Below are positions 1-11,762 of a stretch of DNA of 64,000 nt, piece by piece; the first letter of the stretch is position 1; every line of letters begins with the position of its first letter. The translations under genes and the position numbers were made by a program. The DNA comes from Aphelenchoides besseyi. Lineage: Eukaryota > Nematoda > Chromadorea > Rhabditida > Aphelenchoididae. The stretch covers positions 3,472,001-3,536,000 of the forward strand of contig JAMPIQ010000002.1 of NCBI GenBank assembly GCA_024699855.1, read 5' to 3'. Below the pieces are notes generated by a model that saw only the letters and a list, made by a program, of their open reading frames with translations, was not told the origin of the DNA and did not search any database.

Positions 1-1
1 T

Positions 2-2150
2 GAATTCATTAAACGAATGGAAATCGCGTTACGAAAAGTTGATCCGGGTGTTAGTTTGCCCTACTGGGACTCCGTAATGGACTCCTATTTACCCAAACCG
101 TCCGATTCCATTATTTGGACTGTAAAATAGTCGAAATGAGAATCTCGAGTAAAATCATGACTTCAGGACGCTTTCATGGGAAACAATCAAGGATCAGTGA
201 CTTCGGGTCCATTTACCAATTGGCAGACAATTGAACAACACCCGACAATTACACGAAAAGTCGGTGCTGAGGGATCGGTTTTCAACGAAACGAATATCAT
301 TGATTTCATCAGTTTCACGGACATTAACAAAGTTTTAGCACCAACTGCTCCACAAGCTGTAAGCCCAAAAAGAGTATTTAAGACGAGTTTTCAGGGTTGT
401 CCATCGATTCCAACTTTTTCTGCTATTGAATACACGCATGGAAACGTTCATTTGTATGTTGGAGGTGATATGCATGGAACCGGTTAGTGTGATCATCTTA
501 ATTTTCATTTGTTTCTATCAGTTATTACGTCAGTTATTTACAGGAACAAGTGCCAACGATCCAATTTTCTATTTGCATCATTCGTTTGTCGATTTGATCT
601 GGGAAGCATGGCGTTTGGCTCATCAGGTTCGAATCATCATTGAAAGTCAAATTTTTTGGTTTAGGATCGTGATAATCGTGAACAAGAATATCCGTTGGAT
701 AACAATCTTTGTAGTTCGAATTTCCATTTCTCGTCCGCTTACATGGAACCATTCAAACCGTGGCGTAATAGCGATGGCTTGAGCAACATGTACACTGATA
801 ACATGTACGAATTCGCTCCACGACCATCGTGTCCGACTTGTGGTAACTCGAAATATCTGTTTTGTATGCGATCACGGCAAAAATGTGCATCAAAAGTGCG
901 ACCCGGTGGTGTTTGCCGTGGCTTGGATCCCGGTAACAAAAAGAATCTAATCGATCTAACCAGTTAATTTAGCTGAACAACCATGTTACAATGGTGCTTG
1001 TCAAAATGGTGTTTGTGTTTCGATCGGACCTGTAAGCTTGGAACATGAGTAACAGTTCTATAAGAAAAGTTTAGAACGAACCAACAACTGGAAGACCTCC
1101 GATTCCAACAAAACAGCCGATTGGCCCAAAAGGCCAAGACGAAAACTGTTTTAATTCACATCAATGCTGCTCAGTAACTTTAACTCACAAGAAAAAGTGA
1201 TTAAACAAGAGTTTTAGGTTTGGTCAGCAAGCGGCGAATGTAATCGAAATCCGGATTATATGCGTGGATGGTGCGAAGCCTCGTGTGGCATCTGTAAACC
1301 CAACCATTATCAGCTTTCTGTTGGCAAGTTATTCCGTTTCAAACATTTTATCTTCTTTCTTTAGAATGCAGTGACAGACACGTCAAATGCAGTCAATGGA
1401 GCAAAGCCGGTGAATGCGCCAAGCACTTCCAATGGATGGCTGAAAATTGTCGTAAATCCTGTGGAATGTGCGGCAAAACTCGAGCTCAAAACTGTCCGGG
1501 CGGAAAAGCATCGAATCAACGACCACCGACTCCGATGTTTCCAATAATCAGTCCAGCATGTAAAAGCTTTCAATCGGTTATCTCTAACGAGTTTTCATGC
1601 AGCTGGAGCCACAGCCTCGTGTACATCTCTCGGTTGTTTCAATGAAAACATGTGCTGTCAATACTGGGCCCGAAGAGGTGAATGCAACAGGAATCCGGTT
1701 TGGATGGCATGCAATTGCCGGGTTTCGTGTGGTGGAATGTGTTTTCCAAATTACATCTACGGTTTCGGAGACCATCACGAAAAATGTCCGCAATGGGCCG
1801 CTTCGGGCGAGGTTTGTGTTCTTGATTTGTTTGTGTTTTATAGCGCTTATTTAGTGCGACAAGAATACCTGGATGTTAGGTAATTTGATTGTGAAGGCAT
1901 TTCAGAAGATTTCTATTCAACTTCACAGTTCAGAAGTCTATTAATTCGATGGATTTCAGAGAACTGCAAGTGGAGTTGCCAATCCTTGTACACAAATAAC
2001 GAGCTAACTCAATTGTGTAGAACCTACAAAGGCAGACGACCGACACGAAGTGCGGGAATGAACTTCATGAGCAGTGGAAGTTTCTTGGCGGCCGTTGGAT
2101 TGGATCACGAAATGCGAGGAAGTGAAGTGTTAGATCTTGGCGACGTGTAA
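2..2150 (+). CDS. Tyrosinase with four C-terminal ShKT domains (5' partial)
   Basis: The window opens inside an exon of a type-3 copper oxidase that would oxidise phenols, probably for cuticle or eggshell tanning. Visible are the CuB motifs HGNVH (about 447-462) and [13 protein letters not shown] (about 569-607), then the PRPSCP region (about 820). The CuA half lies upstream of base 1. Good exon boundaries are 2-121, 167-482, 544-626, 665-932 and from 973. Four ShKT modules follow, with consensus C..W...GEC......W/M...C..SCG.C: roughly 1140-1300, 1365-1480, 1615-1745 and 1775-1990. One junction near 1330-1364 is not clean; the only frame-keeping donor gives a 29-bp intron. Translation ends at TAA 2148-2150, and AATAAA lies at 2208. 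Nematode tyr genes share this tyrosinase-ShKT order. The product is expected to be secreted, but the signal peptide is outside the window. Confidence 0.9.
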
Positions 2151-2262
2151 ACCAACTTTTGTTCCAAGCAAACACTTGCTATCCACTAATTGTCTATATC
2201 TTAGTAGAATAAACTTACAATCAAATCTGAACAATCTTACATTGGTTTTCCGAAAGATAAAC

Positions 2263-4662
2263 GCCAGTTGTTCTACATAGTTGGTATCTTCTTAAACGTT
2301 ATCGGTGCCATATCAACGTTGAGATTGTGAGCTCCATTAAGAACATCAAGTACCTTTACAAATACACTTACAAAGGTTATGACGCTGCCCCTCTGGAACT
2401 GCAATCTTCGCGAAACATTAATCATGATGAAATCAAAGATCACATTGACGATCGTTACGTCGGTCCTGTCGAAGCAAGTTATCGGATCCTGAAGTTAAAA
2501 ATGCACGATAAGAGCCACCACATTGAACGATTGCCAATCCATTTGGAAAACCAACAAGCCGTCTACATCGAAGAAGATTGCGATGCTGAAAAAGCGAAAA
2601 AAGCAATGGAAAAGAAAACTAAACTGATGGACTACTTTACCTTAAATGAACGTGATTCAAACGCTCGCTAACTTCTGTATTCTGAAATCCCAACTCATTA
2701 CTCATGGAAATCAGTTAAAGTACTCACCAACCAAAACACCGAAACCGTCAATCAATGGGAACCAAGATTACGAAGCAGCAATACGATCGGACGAATGTAC
2801 GCAATTAGTCCAACTCGCGGAGATCTATGGTACTTACGTCTTCTGCTTCAACACGTCAAAGGAGCAAGAAACTTCAAAGAACTTCGAACCGTTAACGGAA
2901 TTGAATACCAAAACAACGCCGATGCGTGTTTAGCTTTGGGTTTGACTGAAGACGATGAAGAGTACATTAAATGTATGGAAGAAGCGATTTCAATTTTGAT
3001 GCCCCGAGCACTACGAAGCCGCTTTGCAAACATCTTGATTCATTGCAACCCGGCCGATCCAAAACTTATGTGGGAAAAGTTCAAGAACGAATTGAGCGAC
3101 GACTTCTTCAGACGCCTGCAAAATAGAATGAAAGCAATCGCTCGCGCTTACCAACGAATTAACACGGTACAACAACGTGAGAACAAGTCGTTTAAAGATT
3201 TCTCATCAAAGGACCAAGTTGACGACATCGACGAAATCAAAGACCCAATCGATCACGACCAAGAGCTCCAATCTGCAAAAGAAATGTACGAAACGTTGAA
3301 CATTGAACAAAAAGTGGTCCTCGAGAAAGTTCTGAAGAGTCTTTAAAACAACAGTGCACAAAAGTGCTTTTTCGTCGACGGTTTAGGTGGAACGGGTAAA
3401 ACTTACGTTTACAAAACTCTCTGCCACCTTATCCATAGATTGAAAAAAAAGTTTTTGACTTGCGCGTTTACCGGTATTGCTGCGTTGTTGTTGCCCAATG
3501 GACGAACTTGCCACAAAACATTTGGACTCGGTGTTCCACTTGACCGCGATTCGAACTCAACCTTGACTCCCAACAATCGCGGCGGTAAAATGTTGATGCA
3601 AGCAGATGTGATCATTTGAGATGAAGCATCAATGGCCCCTAGATATGCATTAGAAATTCCCGATCGGAAACTAAGAGAACTAATGAATAGCAACTTACCA
3701 TTCGGTGGAAAAATTTTTGTCCTCGGTGGAGACTTCCGACAGATTCTGTCAATCCTGAAGTACGGTACCATCGGCGAAACCATCAATTTGTCCATTTGCT
3801 CATCAATTTTCTGGAATCAGTTTGAAAAATTGAAATTGACTACCAACATGCGAACCAAACCGAACGAAGTTGAATTTGCTGATTTCCTGAAACAAGTCGG
3901 AGAAGGAACACTAAACAACAAAAACGAACAAATCAACTTACCATCTCACTGTTTAGTTGGCCAGAACTTGGAACAAGAAATCTTTGGAAAATTGATCGAA
4001 AACAAACAGTTCAACGACATGGGAAACTCGGCGATATTGGTATCAAAACACATTGGCGTCAAACGAAAAAGTCCTGAATATGTTAGATGGCCAAACCAAA
4101 ACCTACCTTTCAATCGACTCGGCCATTGATGCTGAAAACTGTGACGACAATACGCTTTTGTTACCAGAGTATTGAACATGATCGAAGAAGGTTCGCTGTC
4201 ACCACAAAAACTAGTGCTCAAGAAGAACGCGGTTGTGATTTTGATCCGGAATTTGTCACAAGAAGATGGTCTATGCAATGGAACTCGAATGTTAGTTGTG
4301 GCCATGAACGATCACTCTACTGAATGCGAAATCTTAACCGGACATCACGTGAAAGAACGACACATCATCCCTCGAATCAACAATACGATCGATTACCGTG
4401 GAATGTTCCAACTGAACCGCAAACAATTTCCATTGAAATTGGCCTTTGCAATGACAATCAACAAGAGTCAAGATCAAACATTCGAACGAATTGGACTGAA
4501 CCTCGAACACCAAGTCTTCGAACATGGCCAATTGTACGTCGCTTTGTCACGAGCACGATCATGGACTCAGTCAAAGTATTTATTCCATCACAAGATCAAC
4601 AAAACCCAACAGCTTGTTTAGTTAAGAACATTGTGCATCGAGAAGTATTCAAACGATTATAA
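2263..4662 (+). pseudogene. Decayed Helitron-type PIF1 helicase (5' truncated)
   Basis: The conceptual protein matches the part of Helitron Rep-helicases after the Rep domain. It begins near RCHINVEIVSSIK (2306 on) and runs through KYLYKYTYKGYD. Helicase motifs follow: Walker A GLGGTGKT (about 3386), Walker-B-like VII-stop-DEAS (about 3608), GGDFRQ, NLSQEDGLCNGTR and the C-terminal TINKSQ.QTFERIG and QLYVALSRAR. It cannot be expressed as it stands. The frame shifts near 2668, 4081, 4173 and 4565. In-frame stops are TAA 3344-3346 and TGA 3617-3619, the latter where families in this group usually carry Trp before DEA. No Rep HUH motif is present upstream, so the copy is truncated within about 60 bp of the tyrosinase poly(A) signal. 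It is a dead mobile-element relic, not a host PIF1 gene. Confidence 0.88.
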
Positions 4663-4746
4663 GAACAATTCGTATAAAAACAACATTTCATTAGCAAAAA
4701 ACGCAAAAGAGTTCATGAACGAAAATAAGTTTGTTTGAAAGAAAGT

Positions 4747-4788
4747 CCATGGCCTTCGGGCCATGGCAAGGACGCGATTCGTTCGCGT
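4747..4788. repeat. Two adjacent perfect hairpins downstream of the helicase relic
   Basis: The first is CCATGGCC-TTCG-GGCCATGG at 4747-4766, an 8-bp stem with a TTCG loop. The second is ACGCGA-TTCGT-TCGCGT at 4772-4788, a 6-bp stem. They lie about 85 bp past the helicase C-terminus. Helitron 3' ends carry a GC-rich hairpin shortly before a CTRR terminus, but no CTRR is seen within about 25 bp. Assignment as the Helitron end is therefore only plausible. Confidence 0.5.
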
Positions 4789-4867
4789 AAACGACGGGAT
4801 GCAGTGGACAACAACAAATAGTCAGTAAGCAATCCGATTTGATGCAATTTACTTTGTGACTTTTCAG

Positions 4868-5390
4868 GTCCAATTATTGCCGATCTGTCCACCCGTTATA
4901 GCACCAAAATTTTGATCTCGGTCACGTACGTTGTCGAGTTATCTTTGCGATCTGCACGTTTCGATTTCAGTTTCTCAATTCCTCAACGGGTGTTTGAACG
5001 ACCGAATTTTTGGATGGACAGCAGGAATGAAACGGTCAGTTTGTTGCTAAGCGATTTGTTTACAATCGTATTTCAGACCTACATCTTTAACTACATGCTT
5101 ACACTCGTCCAATTCTGCTCCTCATCAATACACGACGATATCTCATGGTATTTGAATTGATGTTCAACATGACCAGTGTGTTTTTGTTTCAGCCTGTCTT
5201 TTGACTTTATGTACTCATGGATCGACGAGAACATTATGAACCGTTACCACGATCGTCAATGTTATTTGTCTACAGAAATTACTGCTGCTGATCTATTCAC
5301 ACTTGTGTCGTACATTCATTGTCTACTTGAGATTGAACGACCGAATTTACGAAAGACAATAAAAATTGAAATAGTTCGTTTAGTTTTTGT
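4868..5390 (+). CDS. Unrecognised multi-exon coding fragment
   Basis: Three exons join in frame: 4868-5034, 5077-5147 and 5193 to about 5356, with introns of 42 and 45 bp and good GT-AG ends. The peptide includes ADLSTRYSTKILISV, then FWMDSRNET, then FDFMYSWIDENIMNRYHDRQ and FTLVSYIHCLLEIERPNL. It looks like a soluble alpha-helical protein. I do not recognise the family. No start codon or first exon is visible upstream, where the Helitron relic and hairpins lie. A further coding-like stretch (DLNELTTRCAYAIYHRL) at about 5417-5470 may be the next exon. It could be the 3' part of a gene cut by the element, or a fragment carried by it. Confidence 0.35.
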
Positions 5391-6223
5391 TTATCTTCTT
5401 CATTAACATAGTTGCAGACCTTAACGAATTGACTACAAGATGCGCGTATGCAATTTATCATCGACTAACTTCCTTTTCCTCACAGTTGTACACTTGAAGA
5501 GCCGTGTCACAACCTGAACCACAAATTCGCTCATCAGACCGTGTCTCCATCGTAGGTAAAGGCATGAAGTAAGCACAGTCTCCGTCTTGGGTCCGGCTTG
5601 CCCGTCTACATCTCAAAAGTGTGCGAAGGTTGTGATGTTGGATCCGAAAGTTTCTCTCTCTTCTTTAAAAAGCGATTATTGAAACATTAGTAATGAAGAT
5701 TAAAGTTCGGTATTTGATTGAGAGATAATGAAACGGAATTGGTTTTGATTAGAAAATATAAACTGCTCGAGTAAAGAAATGTAGTGATTTGTTGTGGTCG
5801 AAAGAGATAGTTTGAATTTGTTTTTTGAAATCGAAACAGCTAATCGTCGGGTTGTGAGTGAAGATGACAGAAGATGTTTTGTGAGTGGAATAGTTTTAAT
5901 TGTTTGGTAAAAATAACATAAACATTTCGTGTTAATTGAAGGGAGGCCCCCCCTTCGGGGGGGCCGACCGCCTATTTACTTGTTGAGTGTTCATAATTTG
6001 AGTCTTCGGTCAAGAAGGTTGAGTTTTCGATTTGTTTACATTCATCGATAAATTGCTTTGTCACGTTCTCCCGTTCGCTATTTTAGCGATAGTCACGAAG
6101 TAAACAAGGTCGCTGGTTTGAAAAAACAGTCGGTGCAATCTCACTGGTGTTGCTCTTCTCCAAACGGACATTGGACTTTGTCCGTTCGCTTAGACGACCT
6201 AATTGCATCTTCAAAACAAGAGT
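5391..6223. other. Non-coding stretch with one GC-rich hairpin
   Basis: Apart from the possible trailing exon near 5417-5470 and the hairpin at 5945-5965, I see no gene here. Reading frames are short and lack splice-compatible coding sequence. Confidence 0.4.
5945..5965. repeat. Perfect G/C hairpin
   Basis: A 9-bp stem with a three-base TTC loop is formed by GGCCCCCCC and GGGGGGGCC. It sits in AT-rich intergenic DNA and echoes the pyrimidine-TTC-purine design of the hairpin at 4747-4766. It may be the 3' hairpin of a non-autonomous Helitron, but no CTRR terminus follows closely. Homopolymer G/C runs also make this spot prone to sequencing error. Confidence 0.5.
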
Positions 6224-7222
6224 TCAAACCGCTGAACATCTTCTGTCGACAAAATCAAGTTCAATCTTGCTTTCCAACTCTTCAGCTTCAATTCGACCAC
6301 GTTTTCTTAATTGTCGATCGAATGTAAAGTTCCACGCGGTTCGATTTGCGAACACGCGCAACGAACAATTCGGTCCAAAGAACACTTCAAAGTACTTGGC
6401 GGATGCGACCGGATCGTCGATTCGATCTTTCGACTTCATCAGCAGTTCGTTCTGATCGTGAACTGGGGATAAACCCTGTAGTTCAAATCAACCCACAAAC
6501 TCGACGTGTTCTCGCTCTTTGATCCCAAACTTCTAAAATGACAAAGTACACATTCAACACGCGACCCTGAAGCAACTTCTTTTTTTGGAGCTCCGTTTGT
6601 TTACTTCGCTAAGGAAACACGTTTTCGTTCTGTTTCAGCGAATTAACTTCACAGTCGTAAACAAATGGAAATGGGCGGAGTTATTGACAACGTTCTTCGT
6701 ACCCATTGCTCCCAAATAATACAATTGAACTTTTTTATTCGAAACTTAGTGTAGAAGCAATGTCTTATCAGCATATGATAACAAAAAGTCTGTCATTTTT
6801 ATCCCAAAAAGAAACGTATCCACTGGTCATTTGTTCAAAAGTTGCCGTTGATCTCAAAGAGACTGAGGTCATAGTACCAAAGGTTATCAACAAGGTGAAT
6901 CACCGGCCAGTCGCAATCTGAAAGCGGAAAATCCGTTTGAGTACTCAACTCGGACTTTGCGCACGATCTTCGTTTGTTTTTCGCGTTCTTTGGACTCTCC
7001 AGCTGATAGGCGTCGACCAATCGTTTTCTAATCAATCAGACGCACAGACCGACTGAACTGCTTTTTCAATGCTCCGCCTCTTTTGGTTGGCGATTCACAA
7101 TTACGACGAGTCTTGTAGTTTCCATGTGACTTTTGGGGCTGGGAAGTCCGAACAACTTTGTTGTTATATAAATCGGGTACCGAGCTTCGTACATCCTCTT
7201 GACTCTTACCGTTCATTCGCAC
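6224..7222 (-). CDS. Possible hypothetical gene, divergent from ICL-MS
   Basis: Several minus-strand stretches read like coding DNA but I could not join them cleanly. One at 7222-7028 starts with Met and is basic and serine-rich. One at about 7026-6835 contains LVDAYQLESPKNAKNKRR and CDWPVIHLVDNLWYYDL. One at about 6545-6224 reads KFGIKEREHVEFVG, then, after a 17-bp gap too short to be a normal intron, PVASAKYFEVFFGPNCS and ends RRCSAV-stop. The last segment resembles a small beta-barrel/PWWP-like region only weakly. If real, the gene would share its promoter region with ICL-MS. Confidence 0.25.
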
Positions 7223-7326
7223 CGAATCTTGGCTGCTAAACTAAGTACTGAGATCTTGTCTAGCGATTACACAAACGCTATCAACTCAGTTGTCTTTCAA
7301 TTGGAATTGTTTTTCAAATATTCGCA

Positions 7327-10300
7327 ATGTCTCAATCAGTCGCTAAAAATTTCTATCAGGTTGGTTCGCCGTTCATTCCGATCATTTGTTGGAACTTCAG
7401 GTTGTGAAATCGGCACCGAAAGGCCGATACAAAGGAATCAAACGAAACTACGAAGTCGAAGATGTCCTTAAACTTCGTGGATCAATTGACATCGACTACA
7501 CGTTGGCTACTCGAGGCGCAAACAAACTCTGGCAACTGATCCACACCGAACCGTTTGTTCCTGCTCTTGGTGCTCTAACCGGAAACCAAGCGGTTCAAAT
7601 GGTTCGTGCCGGTCTGAAGGCCATCTACTTGTCCGGATGGCAAGTTGCGGCTGATGCGAATGTTACCGGCGACATGTATCCCGATCAATCGCTCTATCCG
7701 GCCAATTCCGGTTTGTTAAGAATTCAAGATTGTAAAAACATGAGAATTTAGGTCCCGAATTGGCTCGTCGAATCAACAGAGCACTGCGACGTGCCGATCA
7801 AGTATCTTTGGTTGAGATAAATCGAGTTGATTATTTTTAACTTTTCAGATCGAATGTGTCGAATCCGAAGACTATCAAGCACAACGAGATTGGTGAATAG
7901 GGAGCTTATTACACTGTGTATTAACTCGTATATTTTCAGGTATGCTCCAATAGTTGCGGATGCAGAAGCAGGATTTGGGGGATCGTTGAATTGTTTCGAA
8001 CTGATGAAAGTGAGTTGTTATCGAATGTCAACGGAAATTGTAGTCAAAACTTCTGTATAGTTGTACTTTTCGAATTTGTTACACTTAATTAACCCTCCTG
8101 TTACCGCTCGTTTTGTTGATAAGAACGTCGAGCGCTGAAAAGACGTTCCGCTCAGTTTGTCGTTTGATAAGATTAATGTCAGATTGCGCAGTTTGACCAC
8201 AAAAACAAGCTGATTGTTTTCGTACAAACTCAAATTTTGAACACAACTTTCAGTCGTACATCGAAGCTGGAGCGGCAGGCGTCCACTATGAGGATCAGTT
8301 GGGAAGTGAAAAGAAATGCGGTCATTTGGGTTTGTTTGTTGATAGAAACTTCTAACTAATTTCTTGTCGTTGTAGGCGGTAAAGTACTCGTGCCAATTTC
8401 GGAACATATTCGACATTTGAATGCGGCTCGTTTGGCCGCTGATGTCTGTGGTGTTCCTACGATCATTGTGGCGCGAACTGACGCCGAGTCGGCACGTTTA
8501 TTGACCACGGATATCGATGAGCGTGATCATCCATTCATTGATCGAGCTGCCGGTCGCACTTCTGAAGGCTTCTACAAACTGAAGGATGAAACTGCACTTC
8601 AAGTAAGTCGTGAGATCACTACTGTTAATCAATTGGTTTTTAGGCATGTATTGAACGAGCAAAAGCGTACGCTCCGTATTGTGATATGATTTGGCAAGAA
8701 ACTTCTCATCCGACAATCAGTGATGCTCGAGCATTTGCCGAAGGAGTGCGCAAAGAATTTCCGGACAAACTCTTCGCTTACAACTGCTCTCCATCGTTCA
8801 ATTGGCGTAAACATCTACGACCACAGGACATGGAGAAGTTTCAACGCGAGCTCGGTGCAATGGGTTACAAATACCAATTCATCACATTGGCCGGTTTCCA
8901 CGCGAACAACTTCTCCATCTATGATTTGGCTCGTAAATACCGCGAACGAGGAATGGCCGCTTATTCCGAACTTCAAGAGTTGGAATTCGATGCTGAAAAG
9001 TACGAATAAGATGGGAGCAAATCTGATTATTTTGTTTCAGGAAATATGCTTACACGGCGGTCAAACATCAACGAGAAGTCGGTACCGGATATTTCGACTA
9101 CGTTGGCGGTGCAGCAGCCGGTGGTTTGTCTTCAACTGCTGCATTGAAGGGTTCAACTGAAGAAGCTCAATTCCACACGGTCACCGCTCCACCAGACGAA
9201 GATGAGATTGTCACCATCACAGCACCGATGACTAGTGGCGATGAAAAGATCTTAACTCCCGATGCTCTACGATTCCTCAAAGATTTGCATACTGAATTCG
9301 AACCGAAACGTCGAAAGATTTTGCATCAACGTCGTGTTCTTCAAACTCAAATCGATGCTGGTGAATACTATCCGAACTTCGACTCGAAGACTGCGGATTT
9401 GCGCGATGATTTGTCGTGGAAAGGCGCCTCGATTCCGAAGGATATGCTCGACAGACGAATTGAGATCACCGGTCCGACTGATCGCAAAATGGTCATCAAT
9501 GCTTTGAACTCGGGTGCTCGTGTATTCATGGCTGATTTCGAAGACTCCAACAGTCCAATGTGGAGAAATCAGTTGGATGGACAAATCAATCTCTACGATG
9601 CAGTTCGCGGGAACATCGAATACACTCATCCAGCGACCAAAAAACGTTACACCTTGACGGACAAGCCCGCAGTCCTGAATGTTCGACCACGTGGTTGGCA
9701 TCTCATCGAAAAGCACTTGGTTGTAAACAATCAGTACATGAGTGGATCGTTGGTCGATTTCGGCCTATTCATTTTCCACAACGGTCGTACATTGTTGGAC
9801 AAGGGCAGCGGACCGTAAGTCTATTCGTGCGAAAGATGGTCCAACATTTGGACATTAAACTAACGCGCAAATTAGTGAATCATCGATCGCTTTTAAGCTG
9901 AAAACAAAACACGTTAACTTAATTGTTCTCATTATTACCTTGAATTTTTTTGGCGCCGGCGACTTTGTTGAGCTGCCGGTAATGTTGAGTTGACTCGACA
10001 CGTTCTGGGCCGTTTCGTTGATATCTTCGGGTTGGCGTTCAACGTCGTCCGAGATGAAAAAAGACCACAAACATACCGCCGGGATTCTTTTTCAACCAAT
10101 CGTTCACAAGGTGTCGTGATTACGGTCATGCTTGGCCCAGGGGTTGCCCTGATACTTGGGCGGTGAATGGGACATTTCGTTTGAAGAAAATGAAAAGTAA
10201 AACCAACTGCAAAAATTCGTACTTAAGGTATTCAAAAAAACCACCTTAAATTGATCTTAAAAATTGGAAGGACACGTAAAATACATTTATTGACCATGAA

Positions 10301-11514
10301 CATCAAAATATTTTCACACAATGCTATTGAACGTGACTAATTACGTTTATTTTGCAGTTATTTCTATTTGCCGAAATTGGAAAACGCCAATGAAGCCGCT
10401 TTGTGGGCAGAAGTCTTCCGTTTCACTGAAGATAAACTGGGTCTTCCGCACGGTTCGATCAAGTGTACCGTTCTCAACGAACATCTGCTTGCGACCTTTC
10501 AAACTCACGAGATCATTCACGCTCTCAAGGACTACATTATTGGAATGAACTTCGGACGTTGGGATTACTTGTTCTCTTACATTAAAGTCGTAAGTTTGAA
10601 ACAAAACAATGAAACGACAACTACATTGTTGATTATAGTTCCGTGCTCATCGCAGACATTTGTTGCCCGATCGTGACCAATTGACAATGACATCACGTAA
10701 GTAACGGTTTTCGGTCAGCTTTGTATGAAAATCTCTTCAGCGTTTATGCGCTCTTGTGCTCTTCATTTAATCAAGACGTGTCATCAACGCGGTATCTTTG
10801 CTATGGGCGGCATGGCGGCACAAATTCCGATTAAACACGACGAATCTGCCAACAACAAAGCGATGGCTGCTGTTCGTGCGGACAAAGAACGAGAAGCAAC
10901 TGATGGAAATGATGGTGAGTTGGAATCTCACATTCAATTGACATTATAACTTTGCAGGCTCGTGGGTTGCACATCCCGGATTAGTGCCATTGGCCATGCA
11001 AATCTACGATGGAATCTTAAAAGGACCCAATCAAATCGACAAGCAACTGCCATCCTTCAACACCGATGCCAAGACTTTGACTGAAGTTCCCGAAGGTACA
11101 CGTACCGAATATGGTTTCAGAAGAAACATCTCCGTATCTTTGGGCTATTTGGATAGCTATTTGCGTGGTGTTGGTTGTGTTCCACTTTACAATCTCATGG
11201 ACGATGCTGCAACGGTCGAAATTAGCCGTTCACTTTTGTGGCAATGGTTGAAACACGAAGCAAAATTGGAAGACGGTCGTACCGTTGATCCGAATTTGGT
11301 CAAACAAACAATCATGGCCGAAACTGAACGTCGACTCATTCGTGCTGGATCAGTAGTCAACAGGATTCCAGGTAAGAATTCCCCTAACCTACGAGAATAA
11401 ACCTCACGTTTTGCAGAAGCCGCAGAGTTGTTGGAGAAAGCAGTTTTGTCCGAAGAGATGCCCGACTTCCTGACACTTGATGCTTATGACAAGCTGGTTT
11501 CGGAAGGAAAATAA
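7327..11514 (+). CDS. icl-1: Bifunctional glyoxylate cycle protein: isocitrate lyase-malate synthase
   Basis: One polypeptide carries both glyoxylate-shunt enzymes. It cleaves isocitrate to glyoxylate and succinate, then condenses glyoxylate with acetyl-CoA to malate, which allows sugar synthesis from stored fat. Fourteen exons (7327-7359, 7401-7710, 7752-7801, 7849-7892, 7940-8009, 8254-8329, 8376-8602, 8644-8999, 9041-9814, 10358-10589, 10639-10696, 10741-10914, 10958-11371, 11417-11514) sum to 2916 nt, giving 971 residues. The lyase half starts [11 protein letters not shown] and carries the catalytic signature KKCGH (about 8313) and a [15 protein letters not shown] loop. The linker (about 9070-9240) leads into the malate synthase half, with [46 protein letters not shown] and [18 protein letters not shown]. 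All introns are 35-60 bp except 8010-8253 and the 543-bp intron 9815-10357. No frame break or lost catalytic motif was seen. Confidence 0.97.
9940..10175 (-). pseudogene. Antisense coding-like sequence inside the large ICL-MS intron
   Basis: Read on the minus strand, an ATG at 10175 opens a peptide [20 protein letters not shown]. It is followed in a second frame by [11 protein letters not shown] and in a third by [19 protein letters not shown] up to PAPKKFK, where a GTAAT donor-like site lies near 9939. Base composition (GC-rich third positions, few stops) differs from the surrounding AT-rich intron. Two frame changes without proper introns argue for a decayed nested gene or processed fragment. 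I do not recognise the protein. Confidence 0.35.
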
Positions 11515-11762
11515 GCGACAAAAAGAACCTGTATCATGTTTTATTGTGTTTGCAAAATATTCGTATTTATGTTTCGAGAAGTCATTCAAATGAAGTGCCA
11601 AGTTCACTTCGTCACCTATCTCTTGTGCAGCGTTTCTGTGACTTCTTGACTCTCAGTTTACGCAGCTTTATGTTCTTTCTATTGGTTTCTAAATTTTTAT
11701 CGCAATATGTCTGTGGAGTTTATTTCAAAATAAACAGAGCTCATAGAGACGAAGATGATCAG

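Noticed and set aside
2263..4662. Functional host PIF1 helicase
   Set aside because: Several frameshifts and two in-frame stops, plus the Helitron-specific upstream segment, identify a dead mobile element.
4747..4766. Hairpin read as a transcription terminator
   Set aside because: Rho-independent termination does not apply to Pol II genes in an animal genome, and no T-run follows.
6058..6455. Plus-strand open frames of 89-102 codons
   Set aside because: They lie opposite more coding-like minus-strand segments and show no motif.
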